From Thermodesulfovibrionales bacterium (GTDB lineage: Bacteria > Nitrospirota > Thermodesulfovibrionia > Thermodesulfovibrionales > UBA9159): a stretch of 47,976 nucleotides of DNA. Below the pieces are notes generated by a model, which was not told the DNA's origin, ran no database searches, and was given only the letters and a program-made list of their open reading frames with translations. Location of the stretch: NCBI GenBank assembly GCA_035622735.1, contig DASPUT010000206.1:1-47976 (forward strand), written 5' to 3'. Shown one piece after another: positions 23,824 to 31,726 of this stretch (position 1 is the stretch's first letter; each line of letters opens with the position of its first letter). A program made the position numbers and the translations under genes.

Positions 23824-25083
23824 CTAAATGCAGAGAAGGTAGTTATACAACGACGGGTGTTTTATGGGGTCAAGTTCTTCCTTGAAATGAATTCCGACGA
23901 AATAGATATCCTTAATCTGTCTGACGAAACAGGTATTCCCTGATACCGAAACGGTTGCCATCGAACCTTCAAGGGAAACGAAATAGATATCGATCGAAAA
24001 GGAGACGCCCTCCTCTATCGGGTTATCGGCATACACCCCCATTCCCGACAGAGAAATATCGGCTATCATCGTCTGAACCGGTTGAACGTCTCTCTTTCCT
24101 TTCGGCTTGAGTGTGGCGGTACCCGTTAAGGCAACTCTCCGGTGCCTCCGTTTCTCATGGGCGAGTCCGGAGGCATTGTCATCTTCCCGCACAATTCCGT
24201 AGAAATTGGGCGACGGCGGAGTGCCCCTCTTCTCCCGTGAGACTTCTACTTCGCGGTGTTCAGGCTTTTCCCTGCGGTTGTGCGCCACGAGCGACTTTAC
24301 CACTTCCCATCCGATCTTATTCATTTCAGCCAGCTTCGTGATTTCCTCGATAGCTGTCCTGTTATCGTATGGATCGGGACGGTAAGGTCTCGGAGAGATC
24401 AGGGCATCGTACACATCGCATATTACTATTATCTCGACCGCGAGGTCCGTAAGCCGTATACCGCGCGGCACCCCTGAGCCGTCCCTCCTCTCATGATGAT
24501 CCCTCGCGATGATCGCCGCAAGGTTTCTTGGATCTTTCTGGAAGTAGCTGAGGAGAACATAGCCAGCGACAGAATGGTGATCCATCATGCGCCTCTCGGT
24601 CCTCGTGAGCGGGGTGACTTTCTTCAAGACATGCATCGGTACACAGATCTTGCCGATATCGTGAGTGGGCCCGGTTGAAGCTTCATACATCCACCCGAGG
24701 GAATCGGGCAGCAGATCCCTGGCGATCAAGGTTGAGAGAGCGAAGACCATGAGAACGTGACAATAGGTGTGGTAATCGTCCTTCTTGAAATAACCGAGTG
24801 AGTCTAAGACGGGCGTGACAAGGCGAACCTTCTCAAGCATGCCCATGACCGATTCGATCTTCTCTCGGCCGGAAAAAATAAAATCATACGGGGGCCTCTC
24901 CATCTGATGGAGCAAGTCCTTTTTTACGCTCCCGTATTTGAACAGCGGATGGGTTCGATAGGACGTCGCTTTGCTGGAAGATATCAAATCATCCAGGGTC
25001 TCCATGGAAAGGATGGCACCGGCAGGCAGCAACAGCCGCTTATCACCCGTGTGAACAGGGTACTGAAGCCTCAGGGTATCCAT
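23824..25083 (-). CDS. HD-GYP phosphodiesterase-like protein with C-terminal PilZ domain
   Basis: 419 residues. The N-terminal 90 residues are a DUF3391-like or unassigned region. The HD-GYP domain follows: THDIGK (HD pair), MMDHHSVAGY, and ARDHHERRDGSGVPRG. HD-GYP enzymes normally hydrolyse cyclic di-GMP and read HHE-x-x-D-G-x-G-Y-P; here the tyrosine of GYP is valine. A linker leads to a PilZ domain (residues about 310-419) with the c-di-GMP-binding RRHRRVALTGTA and DISLSGMGVY. It thus combines degradation and binding of the same messenger. Monocistronic on the minus strand. Confidence 0.88.
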   Translation of the reverse strand: MDTLRLQYPVHTGDKRLLLPAGAILSMETLDDLISSSKATSYRTHPLFKYGSVKKDLLHQMERPPYDFIFSGREKIESVMGMLEKVRLVTPVLDSLGYFKKDDYHTYCHVLMVFALSTLIARDLLPDSLGWMYEASTGPTHDIGKICVPMHVLKKVTPLTRTERRMMDHHSVAGYVLLSYFQKDPRNLAAIIARDHHERRDGSGVPRGIRLTDLAVEIIVICDVYDALISPRPYRPDPYDNRTAIEEITKLAEMNKIGWEVVKSLVAHNRREKPEHREVEVSREKRGTPPSPNFYGIVREDDNASGLAHEKRRHRRVALTGTATLKPKGKRDVQPVQTMIADISLSGMGVYADNPIEEGVSFSIDIYFVSLEGSMATVSVSGNTCFVRQIKDIYFVGIHFKEELDPIKHPSLYNYLLCI

Positions 25084-25484
25084 TGAGCGTCTCTCTTCTT
25101 ACGCCGCATATCGCACTGCGTGTCACGTCGTCATATAGGCGGAAGATTCCTTCATGCCGAATCTCCAATCGGGCAGGCCTTTCAAGGAAGAGACATCATG
25201 ACGACAAATGCGATTGTTCGGCCCCCCGACACTTGAAAAATAATAGCAACCTGAAATTGATTAGTCAAGGGACGAAAATGCAGAGAACGAGATCGCCCTC
25301 CTTCCTTTTCTTTTTGTACACGAGCAAGAACTGATATGATTTTGCTGCTTCTCTGTGAAAGGGTGAACCTGTTTCGGAAAGTCATGCCCCTGAAATCTGA
25401 TATAATGGGGCTGCGGGCGACAATAATCACTTCTTTTCTTTAGCCTTGCGGGGAGAGCATCCCGCGCAGGAGAGGAGGAATACC
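25084..25484. other. Intergenic stretch with a possible promoter
   Basis: 401 bases between divergent genes. No gene is supported. A TATAAT lies at 25401-25406, about 80 bases before the secreted-protein start, but without a clear -35. A GCGGG/CCCGC hairpin lies near 25449-25467 and the ribosome binding site GGAGAGGAGG at the end. Upstream parts are AT-rich and featureless. Confidence 0.45.
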
Positions 25485-26357
25485 ATGAAAAGATCTGCTC
25501 TGATTCTCATCGCAGCCTTTCTTCTGACATTCCGGGCCGTGACAGTGCACGGAGCGACAGTAAGCCTCACGAACAATCACAATAACTTCGGTACGGGAGA
25601 TCCTGTCGTGACTACTATCGAGGTGACCCATTCCGGTAGTCCGGTCGCGGTAGACGCCTATCTGGTTCTCGTGTTTCCTGACCAGACACTGGTATTTTTC
25701 GAATACACGAACGGCTTGGTACCCCATGCGGCCACCGCTGATCCCTCGACGTGGACGAGGCTCGCATCAAACGTTACCCTCACGAATGGGTTTGACACGG
25801 GTCCCGTTCCTATTTTCACCTATATGGTGACCGGGAACGAGCAGCCGGGAATTTATCAGTGGATATTTGCCGTCGCAACCGCCGGAACTCTGAACGCGCT
25901 CGACGAAAAGACCGTATCTTTCTTCGTTGGTCACCGTCCGGTCGGACCCCTGTTGGGGACCTGGAATGTTACAACGTCGATTCCGTCCTTAGGGGCATCA
26001 GGGACGGGGTCGTTTCAGATTTTTGACAGCTCTCCGGGCATATTGTCTTTTTCCGCGAACGGTTTTAGCGCGGGGTATACGTCATCCTTCAGCGCGACGG
26101 GGGTCCTGACCCCGCAGGGCGGAATCTCCTTTACTATGACCGGAGATATCTTCGGCACGCAGGCGCAGGGGAGCGGCTTTGTGGATCCGAACGGCAATAT
26201 CAGCGGTACGATAGACGTGACGGTGGTCGGACCTTTTATTCAGGCGATAACCGGTATCGGTGGCACCCTGTCAGACGGTGTTGTCAATACTTCTGAGATT
26301 GTGCACTACACCGATGGAACAAGCGGCGTGGAATATCTGACGGCGGTACACCAATAG
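25485..26357 (+). CDS. Secreted protein of unknown function
   Basis: 290 residues from the ATG at 25485, preceded by GAGAGGAGG. A Sec signal peptide is clear (KRSALILIAAFLLTFRAVTVHGA, cleavage after HGA). The mature part has an N-terminal beta domain (ATVSLTNNHNNFGTGDPVVTTIEVTHSGSPVAVDAYL, shown in order) like an immunoglobulin-type fold of surface proteins, and a C-terminal lipocalin-like or beta-barrel region with repeated GTGSFQI, GVLTPQGGISFTMTGDIFG and GSGFVDPNGNISGTIDVTVVGP. There are no cysteines after the signal. Function not known; neighbours give no clue. Confidence 0.75.
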   Translation: MKRSALILIAAFLLTFRAVTVHGATVSLTNNHNNFGTGDPVVTTIEVTHSGSPVAVDAYLVLVFPDQTLVFFEYTNGLVPHAATADPSTWTRLASNVTLTNGFDTGPVPIFTYMVTGNEQPGIYQWIFAVATAGTLNALDEKTVSFFVGHRPVGPLLGTWNVTTSIPSLGASGTGSFQIFDSSPGILSFSANGFSAGYTSSFSATGVLTPQGGISFTMTGDIFGTQAQGSGFVDPNGNISGTIDVTVVGPFIQAITGIGGTLSDGVVNTSEIVHYTDGTSGVEYLTAVHQ

Positions 26358-26415
26358 GAGGAGACGCAGAGTTAATGAGAACTGTACGCGCCCGGCCTTC
26401 CGACAGCCCCTGCCG

Positions 26416-26826
26416 TTACATTCCGGGCAGGTCGCTCAGCCGCTCCTTCTTTCTGTAGACGGTCCCCTGAAAGAGGGAAATGACATCGCCTTTCTCGTCC
26501 TGCACCTTGATGAGGTACGTCGCGAGCTTCGGATTTATCGAGACTTCCTCGGCTTCCGCGAATATTACGCCGCTTCTCACCGCCTTGAAAAAAGACACGC
26601 TCGCGTTGATAGCGACCGCGAGCGTTCCATGAGAGTTTGAAGCGACGGCAAAGACGGTGTCCGCGAGGGCAAACGTAGCACCGCCATGTAGGATCCCCGC
26701 GCTATTGAGATGGTGAGAGGCGATCTCCATCTTTGCGCGCGCCCTCCCTTCCGAGTACTCGACTACCTCTATACCGAGATGTCGCGCAAGCAGATCATTC
26801 GCGATAAACTTTTCTATATCCTTCAT
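26416..26826 (-). CDS. Hotdog-fold acyl-CoA thioesterase, PaaI family
   Basis: 136 residues from the ATG at 26826; a frame start seven codons earlier is less likely. The hotdog thioesterase motif HLNSAGILHGGATFALADTVFAV is clear, with the G-I-x-H-G-G loop and the catalytic-type aspartate in ALAD. PaaI-type enzymes hydrolyse aromatic or medium-chain acyl-CoA esters. No acyl-CoA pathway gene lies nearby, so the substrate is not assigned. The gene stands alone on the minus strand. Confidence 0.85.
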   Translation of the reverse strand: MKDIEKFIANDLLARHLGIEVVEYSEGRARAKMEIASHHLNSAGILHGGATFALADTVFAVASNSHGTLAVAINASVSFFKAVRSGVIFAEAEEVSINPKLATYLIKVQDEKGDVISLFQGTVYRKKERLSDLPGM

Positions 26827-27100
26827 CCTCTGTGGCCTCCCCGGCATGCTGCTCGCGGATTCGAAACGATCCGCTCCCGACAGAAGTTTAAATCATTCGG
26901 GCCTGAGATGTGAAGATGACGGTCCACCGCCCGCCGCGGCCAAACCCGAGATCCCCGATTGTACGGCACGTTGTCATATCCTCCATAGGACATTGGAAGT
27001 CTCGAAGAAAATAGCCTCCGCGACTTTCAATCCTTTATAATCTCCTAAGAAGACTCCTGCTTTGCCTTAGATTGATTCAGAGAAAAATTCGAGGTGAACG

Positions 27101-27355
27101 ATGGTCATCAGGAATGAGGACGTCAGGGAATTGGTCGCGGAGATTCCGGAAGGACACAACCATATGCGCGTTACGATAGTCCTTCAGGACGGAACGGAAT
27201 TTATCCTCCAGGAGGCTACGACGGCGAATTTGGTGAGGGCCTATGTCACGGTCAAGACGCATCCGTTGAAGAACCGGGTAAGGCTCCGGAATTCCCGCCT
27301 GCCCGAGAGAAAAGAGGGATACGCCGAATGGCAACTCCTCGAGTCGGATTCATGA
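27101..27355 (+). CDS. Small protein upstream of miaA
   Basis: 84 residues, ribosome binding site GAGGTG six bases upstream. The sequence VIRNEDVRELVAEIPEGHNHMRVTIVLQDGTEFILQEATTANLVRAYVTVKTHP (given in pieces: an N-terminal helix then about four beta strands) looks like a compact alpha-beta domain. I recognise no family. Its stop overlaps the miaA start (ATGA at 27352-27355), so it is translated just before miaA. The coupling suggests expression together, not a shared function. Confidence 0.7.
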   Translation: MVIRNEDVRELVAEIPEGHNHMRVTIVLQDGTEFILQEATTANLVRAYVTVKTHPLKNRVRLRNSRLPERKEGYAEWQLLESDS

Positions 27356-28272
27356 ACAGCCGCTCTGTCATCATCCTGCTCGGGCCGACCTGCGTCGGGA
27401 AGACAGGCGCATCGATCCTCCTCGCCCGGTCCCTCGATACCGAGATAATCAGCGCCGACTCGATGCAGGTCTACCGCCACATGGACATCGGCACGGCCAA
27501 GCCTGACCGCCGGGAAAGGGCGCTCGTCCGGCACCACATGATAGATATCGTCGAGCCTTCGGAATCTTTCAGCGCGGGCAGGTATGTCGAGGCGGTCAAG
27601 GGGATCATAGACAGCCTTCATGTCAAAAAAAGGATTCCCGTCGTAGTCGGCGGCACCGGTCTCTACATAAAGGCGATGACCCGGGGTATCTTCGGGGGGC
27701 CCTCTGCGGACTGGAATCTCCGGGAGGAGCTCCTTTCCCGGGAAGAAAAGAAGAGAGGCTCCCTCTACGCTCATCTTAAGGAAATCGACCCAGCCGCGGC
27801 ATCGAAAATCATGCCCTCGGATATGAGGAGAATCATCAGGGCCCTGGAGGTCTGTCTCACGGCGCGGGCGAAGATCTCGGAGATCCGGGAAAAAGGCACG
27901 ATGCCGCTTCCCTATGACTTCATCAAGGTAGGGTTAACGCGGGAAAGGGGAGAGCTCTATGGCCTGATTGAAGAGAGGGTGGATGCGATGCTCGGCCGGG
28001 GGCTCGTCGGGGAGGTGAGAAACCTCCTCGCGATGAACCCAGGAAAGACCGCTTTGCAGGCGATAGGGTACAAGGAGATAGGCGCGTATCTCCGCGGTGA
28101 ATATTCCCTCGATGAAACTGTCGGCCTCATCAAGAAGAGGACGAGGAATTACGCAAAGCGCCAGGTTACCTGGTTCAGGACTGAAGAGGGCATCAGGTGG
28201 ATCGACGTGACCGGGCTTTCGACCTCGGAAGAGATCTTCCGGGCTATTGCAATATTGCTGAAAATACTTTAA
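27352..28272 (+). CDS. miaA: tRNA dimethylallyltransferase
   Basis: 306 residues from the ATG at 27352, which forms an ATGA overlap with the previous gene; an ATG eight codons earlier is the alternative. MiaA adds a dimethylallyl group to A37 of tRNAs reading UNN codons. Visible features: P-loop LLGPTCVGKT, DSMQVYRHMDIGTAKP (the tRNA/DMAPP site), VVGGTGLYIKA, and the tail NYAKRQVTWFR. Length matches the family. It precedes hfq by 59 bases; miaA-hfq is a widespread bacterial gene pair, here intact, and both affect translation of stress genes. Confidence 0.96.
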   Translation: MNSRSVIILLGPTCVGKTGASILLARSLDTEIISADSMQVYRHMDIGTAKPDRRERALVRHHMIDIVEPSESFSAGRYVEAVKGIIDSLHVKKRIPVVVGGTGLYIKAMTRGIFGGPSADWNLREELLSREEKKRGSLYAHLKEIDPAAASKIMPSDMRRIIRALEVCLTARAKISEIREKGTMPLPYDFIKVGLTRERGELYGLIEERVDAMLGRGLVGEVRNLLAMNPGKTALQAIGYKEIGAYLRGEYSLDETVGLIKKRTRNYAKRQVTWFRTEEGIRWIDVTGLSTSEEIFRAIAILLKIL

Positions 28273-28331
28273 CGTAAAGAGAAAAGCGGTATGCCCGACG
28301 ATGCACCCGGGGTGCCGGGAAGGAGATGACT

Positions 28332-28559
28332 ATGCCGAATAACCTGCAGGACAATTACCTGAATCAGCTCAGGAAGGATAAGACTCCTGTGGTCGTCTAT
28401 CTCACGAACGGGGTAAGGCTGAAGGGTGTCATCAGGGGATTCGACAGTTTCGTCATCGTGCTGAAAGAGACGACGCAGCAATTAATCTATAAACATGCCA
28501 TTTCTACGATCGTGCCGGAGAAAGACGTTGACCTGCGGTTTGAAGAGGCCGGTGGCTGA
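28332..28559 (+). CDS. hfq: RNA chaperone Hfq
   Basis: 75 residues from the ATG at 28332, which has AAGGAG six bases upstream (the ATG at 28326 is too close). The Sm1 motif VVVYLTNGVRLKGVIRGFDSF and Sm2 motif YKHAISTIVPEK are intact, with N-terminal LQDNYLNQLRKDKTPV and NGV/LKG contacts as in hexameric Hfq. The C-terminal tail is short (DVDLRFEEAGG). It would bind small RNAs and mRNAs. It follows miaA and precedes a NUDIX gene by nine bases. Confidence 0.97.
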   Translation: MPNNLQDNYLNQLRKDKTPVVVYLTNGVRLKGVIRGFDSFVIVLKETTQQLIYKHAISTIVPEKDVDLRFEEAGG

Positions 28560-28568
28560 CCCTTCCCC

Positions 28569-28964
28569 ATGGCCCGGGAAAACCCCCTTCCGACCGTCGA
28601 CATCATCATAGAGTTGGATGGCGGCGTTCTTCTGATACGAAGGAAAAATCCTCCCCTCGGCTGGGCGCTCCCCGGCGGTTTTGTCGATTGTGGCGAAAGC
28701 CTCGAGGCAGCTGCCCTGCGGGAAGCGAAGGAAGAGACGGGTCTGGATATAGAACTCCTCCGTCAGTTCCATACCTACTCCGACCCGGAGAGGGACAGGA
28801 GGCACCATACGATTACTACGGTATACATCGCGAAGGCCGGTGGGAAGCCCCGGGCCGGTGATGACGCGGTCGAGGCGAGGGTCTTCAGGCGGGACAGCCT
28901 GCCTGATCCGATAGTCTTTGACCACAGGAAGATACTCGAAGATTATTACCTGAGGAGGTATTAG
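28569..28964 (+). CDS. NUDIX hydrolase, ADP-ribose pyrophosphatase-like
   Basis: 131 residues. The NUDIX box [23 protein letters not shown] (GX5EX7REUXEEXGU) is intact, preceded by ALP (W-A-L-P-G-G). The sequence [20 protein letters not shown] is close to ADP-ribose pyrophosphatases and to the nucleotide-sugar group. Substrate not assigned. It starts nine bases after hfq without a good ribosome binding site, so it may be translated by coupling. Its TAG stop is directly followed by the ATG of the next gene. Confidence 0.9.
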   Translation: MARENPLPTVDIIIELDGGVLLIRRKNPPLGWALPGGFVDCGESLEAAALREAKEETGLDIELLRQFHTYSDPERDRRHHTITTVYIAKAGGKPRAGDDAVEARVFRRDSLPDPIVFDHRKILEDYYLRRY

Positions 28965-29612
28965 ATGCTCAAGGCGATGCGTAAACACGCAAAATTTTTC
29001 TACGTACTCTTCTTTATCGTGATCCTTTCCTTCATCTTCTGGGGCGTCGGAACAGTCGATAAATCTACGAGCGTTCCCGTAGCCTCCGTGGAAAAAGAGA
29101 AGATCAGTCTCGAGGATTACTGGAAGGCCTACGACCAGACGAGGCAGATGTACCGTGAACTCCTCAAGGAGAAGTTCACCGAGGAGACGGAAAAACAGAT
29201 GAACCTGAAACAGAGGGTCCTCGATTCCCTCATCGACGAGAAGGTGCTTCTCCTCGCCGCAAAAAAGGAAGGCATCAAGGTGAGAGATGCGGAGTTGCAG
29301 GACGCCATCATGAACGACCCGCTCTTCATGCGGGACGGCAGATTCAACAGAGACATCTATGAAAGGACGCTCCAGCTGAACAGGATGACCCCCGAAATCT
29401 ACGAGCCGATGAAGCGGAGGGAATTGCTCCTCACGAAGATGCGGCGTCTCATCGGAGAATCCGTGGACGTGACTGACCTAGACACGAAACAGGCGCCCCC
29501 GGCCGCCCAGCAGTCGCTTGTCTTTGAAATGAGGGAAAATGCGGTGCGGTCTTACATCGACGGCATGAAGAAGCAGATGAAGATCACGGTGAATCAGCAG
29601 CTCATCAGTTAA
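28965..29612 (+). CDS. PpiD/SurA-like periplasmic chaperone lacking a PPIase domain
   Basis: 215 residues from the ATG at 28965, adjacent to the NUDIX stop. The start resembles PpiD: MLKAMRKHAKFFYVLFFIVILSFIFWG is a membrane anchor after a basic, positively charged N-terminus. The next 140 residues match SurA_N_3/PpiD helices (ISLEDYWKAYDQTRQMYREL, RVLDSLIDEKVLLLAAKKEGI, FNRDIYERTLQLNRMTPEIYE). There is no parvulin peptidyl-prolyl isomerase domain and no C-terminal PpiD region; the protein ends after a short linker (QQSLVFEMRENAVRSYIDGMKKQM). It is a membrane-tethered chaperone module, either naturally short or a truncated PpiD. Confidence 0.78.
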   Translation: MLKAMRKHAKFFYVLFFIVILSFIFWGVGTVDKSTSVPVASVEKEKISLEDYWKAYDQTRQMYRELLKEKFTEETEKQMNLKQRVLDSLIDEKVLLLAAKKEGIKVRDAELQDAIMNDPLFMRDGRFNRDIYERTLQLNRMTPEIYEPMKRRELLLTKMRRLIGESVDVTDLDTKQAPPAAQQSLVFEMRENAVRSYIDGMKKQMKITVNQQLIS

Positions 29613-29656
29613 GGTCTGCCGCCTTCAGCGATGAAGGAGGTCCGAGGAAAGGCGTC

Positions 29657-31048
29657 TCACCCTAAGGCCTCCCGTACCCTCATAACGAGAGCCGGGACCT
29701 CTCCGTTCCCCACGGTTCTCGGGTCGATGATGAGCGAGCCCTCTTTGATCCTCGCGATGACGGGAGGCTCGCCGTTTCGCAGCCTCTCTTCCATTTCATG
29801 AACCGGGATATGTTCGGACCTGAGCGAGACCACGTAGGTCTTGAACCCCTTTTCCGGTAAAGAGCCCCCGCCTGCCTGGGATGAATCTTCAAGGATATCT
29901 ATGACCGCGCCTCTGATCGTCCGCCTGAGGAGTGCGGCGATCTTCTTCGCCCTCCCCTTTATCTCCTCGGGGTCTTCGAGGATCATCTTCAGCGTCGGTA
30001 TGTACTCTCGCGCGCGCTCCTCATCGGTATACTCCATGAGGGTAGCCTCAAGTGCGGCAAGGGTGAGTTTATCGATCCTCACCGCTCTCGTGAGGGGATT
30101 CCTCTGTATCCGTTCGATGAGCTCCCGCCTGCCGACGATCACCCCGGACTGAGGCCCGCCGAGGAGTTTGTCTCCGCTGAAGGTGACGAGATCCGCCCCG
30201 CTCTTCACGATCTCCTGGACCGTTGGTTCCGAATGTATCCCGTGGGGTCTGAGGTCTATGAGACAACCGCTGCCAAGGTCATACATGACGGGCAGTCCGC
30301 GGCCGCGGCCGAAGGCGACGAGCCTCTCTATCGGTACGTCCTCCGTAAATCCGATGATCCGGTAATTCGACTGATGGACCTTGAGGACGAGGGCCGTAGC
30401 GTCCGTCACCGTCTTCTCGTAGTCGTGGAGATGGGTCTTATTCGTCGTTCCGACTTCTCTCAGCATCGCCCCGCTCGATGCCATCACATCGGGGATCCTG
30501 AAAGAACCTCCTATCTCGACTAATTCGCCGCGGGAGACGATCACCTCTCTCCCCCTGGCAAGGGTGCTCAGACAGAGGAGGACCGCTGCGGCGTTGTTGT
30601 TCACGGCAAAGCCGTCTTCGGCGCCGGTAATCTCCCTCAGGAGTCTCCTGATGTGGGCGTATCGCTTGCCCCTCCTCCCGGCCGCGAGATCGTATTCGAG
30701 GTTCGAATAGCCGACAGCCACGTTCTTTACATGTTCCATGACCCGATCGGAGAGAACGGACCGGCCGAGGTTCGTATGGATGACTATTCCCGTCGCATTG
30801 ATGACGGATCTGAGGCTGTACGCGGTCAGGCTTTTCACCTTCGTCTCGATGTCCGGCACCATGCCTTGAAGGGAAGTCTCCGCGGTCAGGCCTTCGAGGA
30901 TCTCCCTCCTCCTCAGGTCGAGCACCTCCCTGATCGCCTGAAGTACATACCTTCGCGGATGGGTTTCCAGCCACTCCGCCCCGGACGGGCTCCTGAGGAC
31001 CTCGTCAACAGAGGGGAGATTTGCCAAGAGCTCCTGCCTACCGGTCAT
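29657..31048 (-). CDS. selA: L-seryl-tRNA(Sec) selenium transferase
   Basis: 463 residues, family length. SelA converts Ser-tRNA(Sec) to Sec-tRNA(Sec) with selenophosphate. The N-terminal helical domain binds tRNA (LPSVDEVLRSPSGAEWLETHPR), and the PLP domain carries INATGIVIHTNLGRSVLS, NNNAAAVLLCLSTLARGREVIVSRGELVEIGGSFRIP (in pieces) and TFSGDKLLGGPQSGVIVG with the PLP-binding lysine. A ribosome binding site GGAGCGAAGAGG precedes the ATG. It lies 12 bases after an OsmC-family gene, which diverges from selB; together they form a small selenium unit. Confidence 0.97.
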   Translation of the reverse strand: MTGRQELLANLPSVDEVLRSPSGAEWLETHPRRYVLQAIREVLDLRRREILEGLTAETSLQGMVPDIETKVKSLTAYSLRSVINATGIVIHTNLGRSVLSDRVMEHVKNVAVGYSNLEYDLAAGRRGKRYAHIRRLLREITGAEDGFAVNNNAAAVLLCLSTLARGREVIVSRGELVEIGGSFRIPDVMASSGAMLREVGTTNKTHLHDYEKTVTDATALVLKVHQSNYRIIGFTEDVPIERLVAFGRGRGLPVMYDLGSGCLIDLRPHGIHSEPTVQEIVKSGADLVTFSGDKLLGGPQSGVIVGRRELIERIQRNPLTRAVRIDKLTLAALEATLMEYTDEERAREYIPTLKMILEDPEEIKGRAKKIAALLRRTIRGAVIDILEDSSQAGGGSLPEKGFKTYVVSLRSEHIPVHEMEERLRNGEPPVIARIKEGSLIIDPRTVGNGEVPALVMRVREALG

Positions 31049-31060
31049 GCCTCTTCGCTC

Positions 31061-31537
31061 CTACGCCGGGGTTCCCTCATTGAGGATATATTTCACGCTC
31101 GCCTTGAGGTCGCTGCGAAGGGAATTATAAACGGAGCAGTATTTCTCCTGAGAGAGGGCGATCGCCCTTTCGACATTCTTCGGCTTGATATTTTCCCCCG
31201 ATATATGGAGGATCATCTCGACCGCCTTGAAGTACTGGGGCGGCGTCGGGTTTCTCTCGCCCATGATCTCGATCTTGAAATTGGTGATCGTCGCCTTCAT
31301 CTTCTGGAGGAACATCACCATGTCGATGCCCATGCACCCTGCGAGACTGAGGAGGAGGCTCTCTGTCGGAGCGCACCCCCACTGGATCTCGGCATCGAAA
31401 TCGATCTCGTACCCCCTCTGCGTCCTGCCCTGAAAGATGAGCTCCCTTTCCCACGTCAGGGTCCCCTTCGTTATCGGCGCCACCTTCTCCTTATACCCTG
31501 TCAATGATTCCTTCAGCTCGTCCTTTTCCTTTTCCAA
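31061..31537 (-). CDS. OsmC-family protein
   Basis: 158 residues from a TTG at 31537 with GGAGG upstream. The OsmC fold is indicated by the cysteine regions WGCAPTESLLLSLAGCMGIDMVMFLQKM and EKYCSVYNSL; the two cysteines (AGCM and KYCSV) correspond to the peroxidatic and resolving pair in Ohr/OsmC peroxidases. A leading charged helix (EKEKDELKESLTGYKEK) is unusual for the family. It is 12 bases upstream of selA in the same direction, and divergent from selB. A role in reducing organic hydroperoxides or in handling thiol/selenol chemistry beside selenocysteine genes is plausible only as inference. Confidence 0.85.
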   Translation of the reverse strand: MEKEKDELKESLTGYKEKVAPITKGTLTWERELIFQGRTQRGYEIDFDAEIQWGCAPTESLLLSLAGCMGIDMVMFLQKMKATITNFKIEIMGERNPTPPQYFKAVEMILHISGENIKPKNVERAIALSQEKYCSVYNSLRSDLKASVKYILNEGTPA

Positions 31538-31726
31538 ATCCTCGCCTCCCGAAAAAGCATTCTCGTTGTGAAAATCTTATACCAACTCCATCGAAAGTGC
31601 AAACCCTCCTCGCCTTGCACCGTTTTCCTCCGTGCGGGTTTCACCGATCGCTTCAATTTTATCTCTCCCCGTGTCTCCCGGTCAATGAGACCTTGATAGA
31701 CTCTTCGGTTTCGCATACAATACCTC

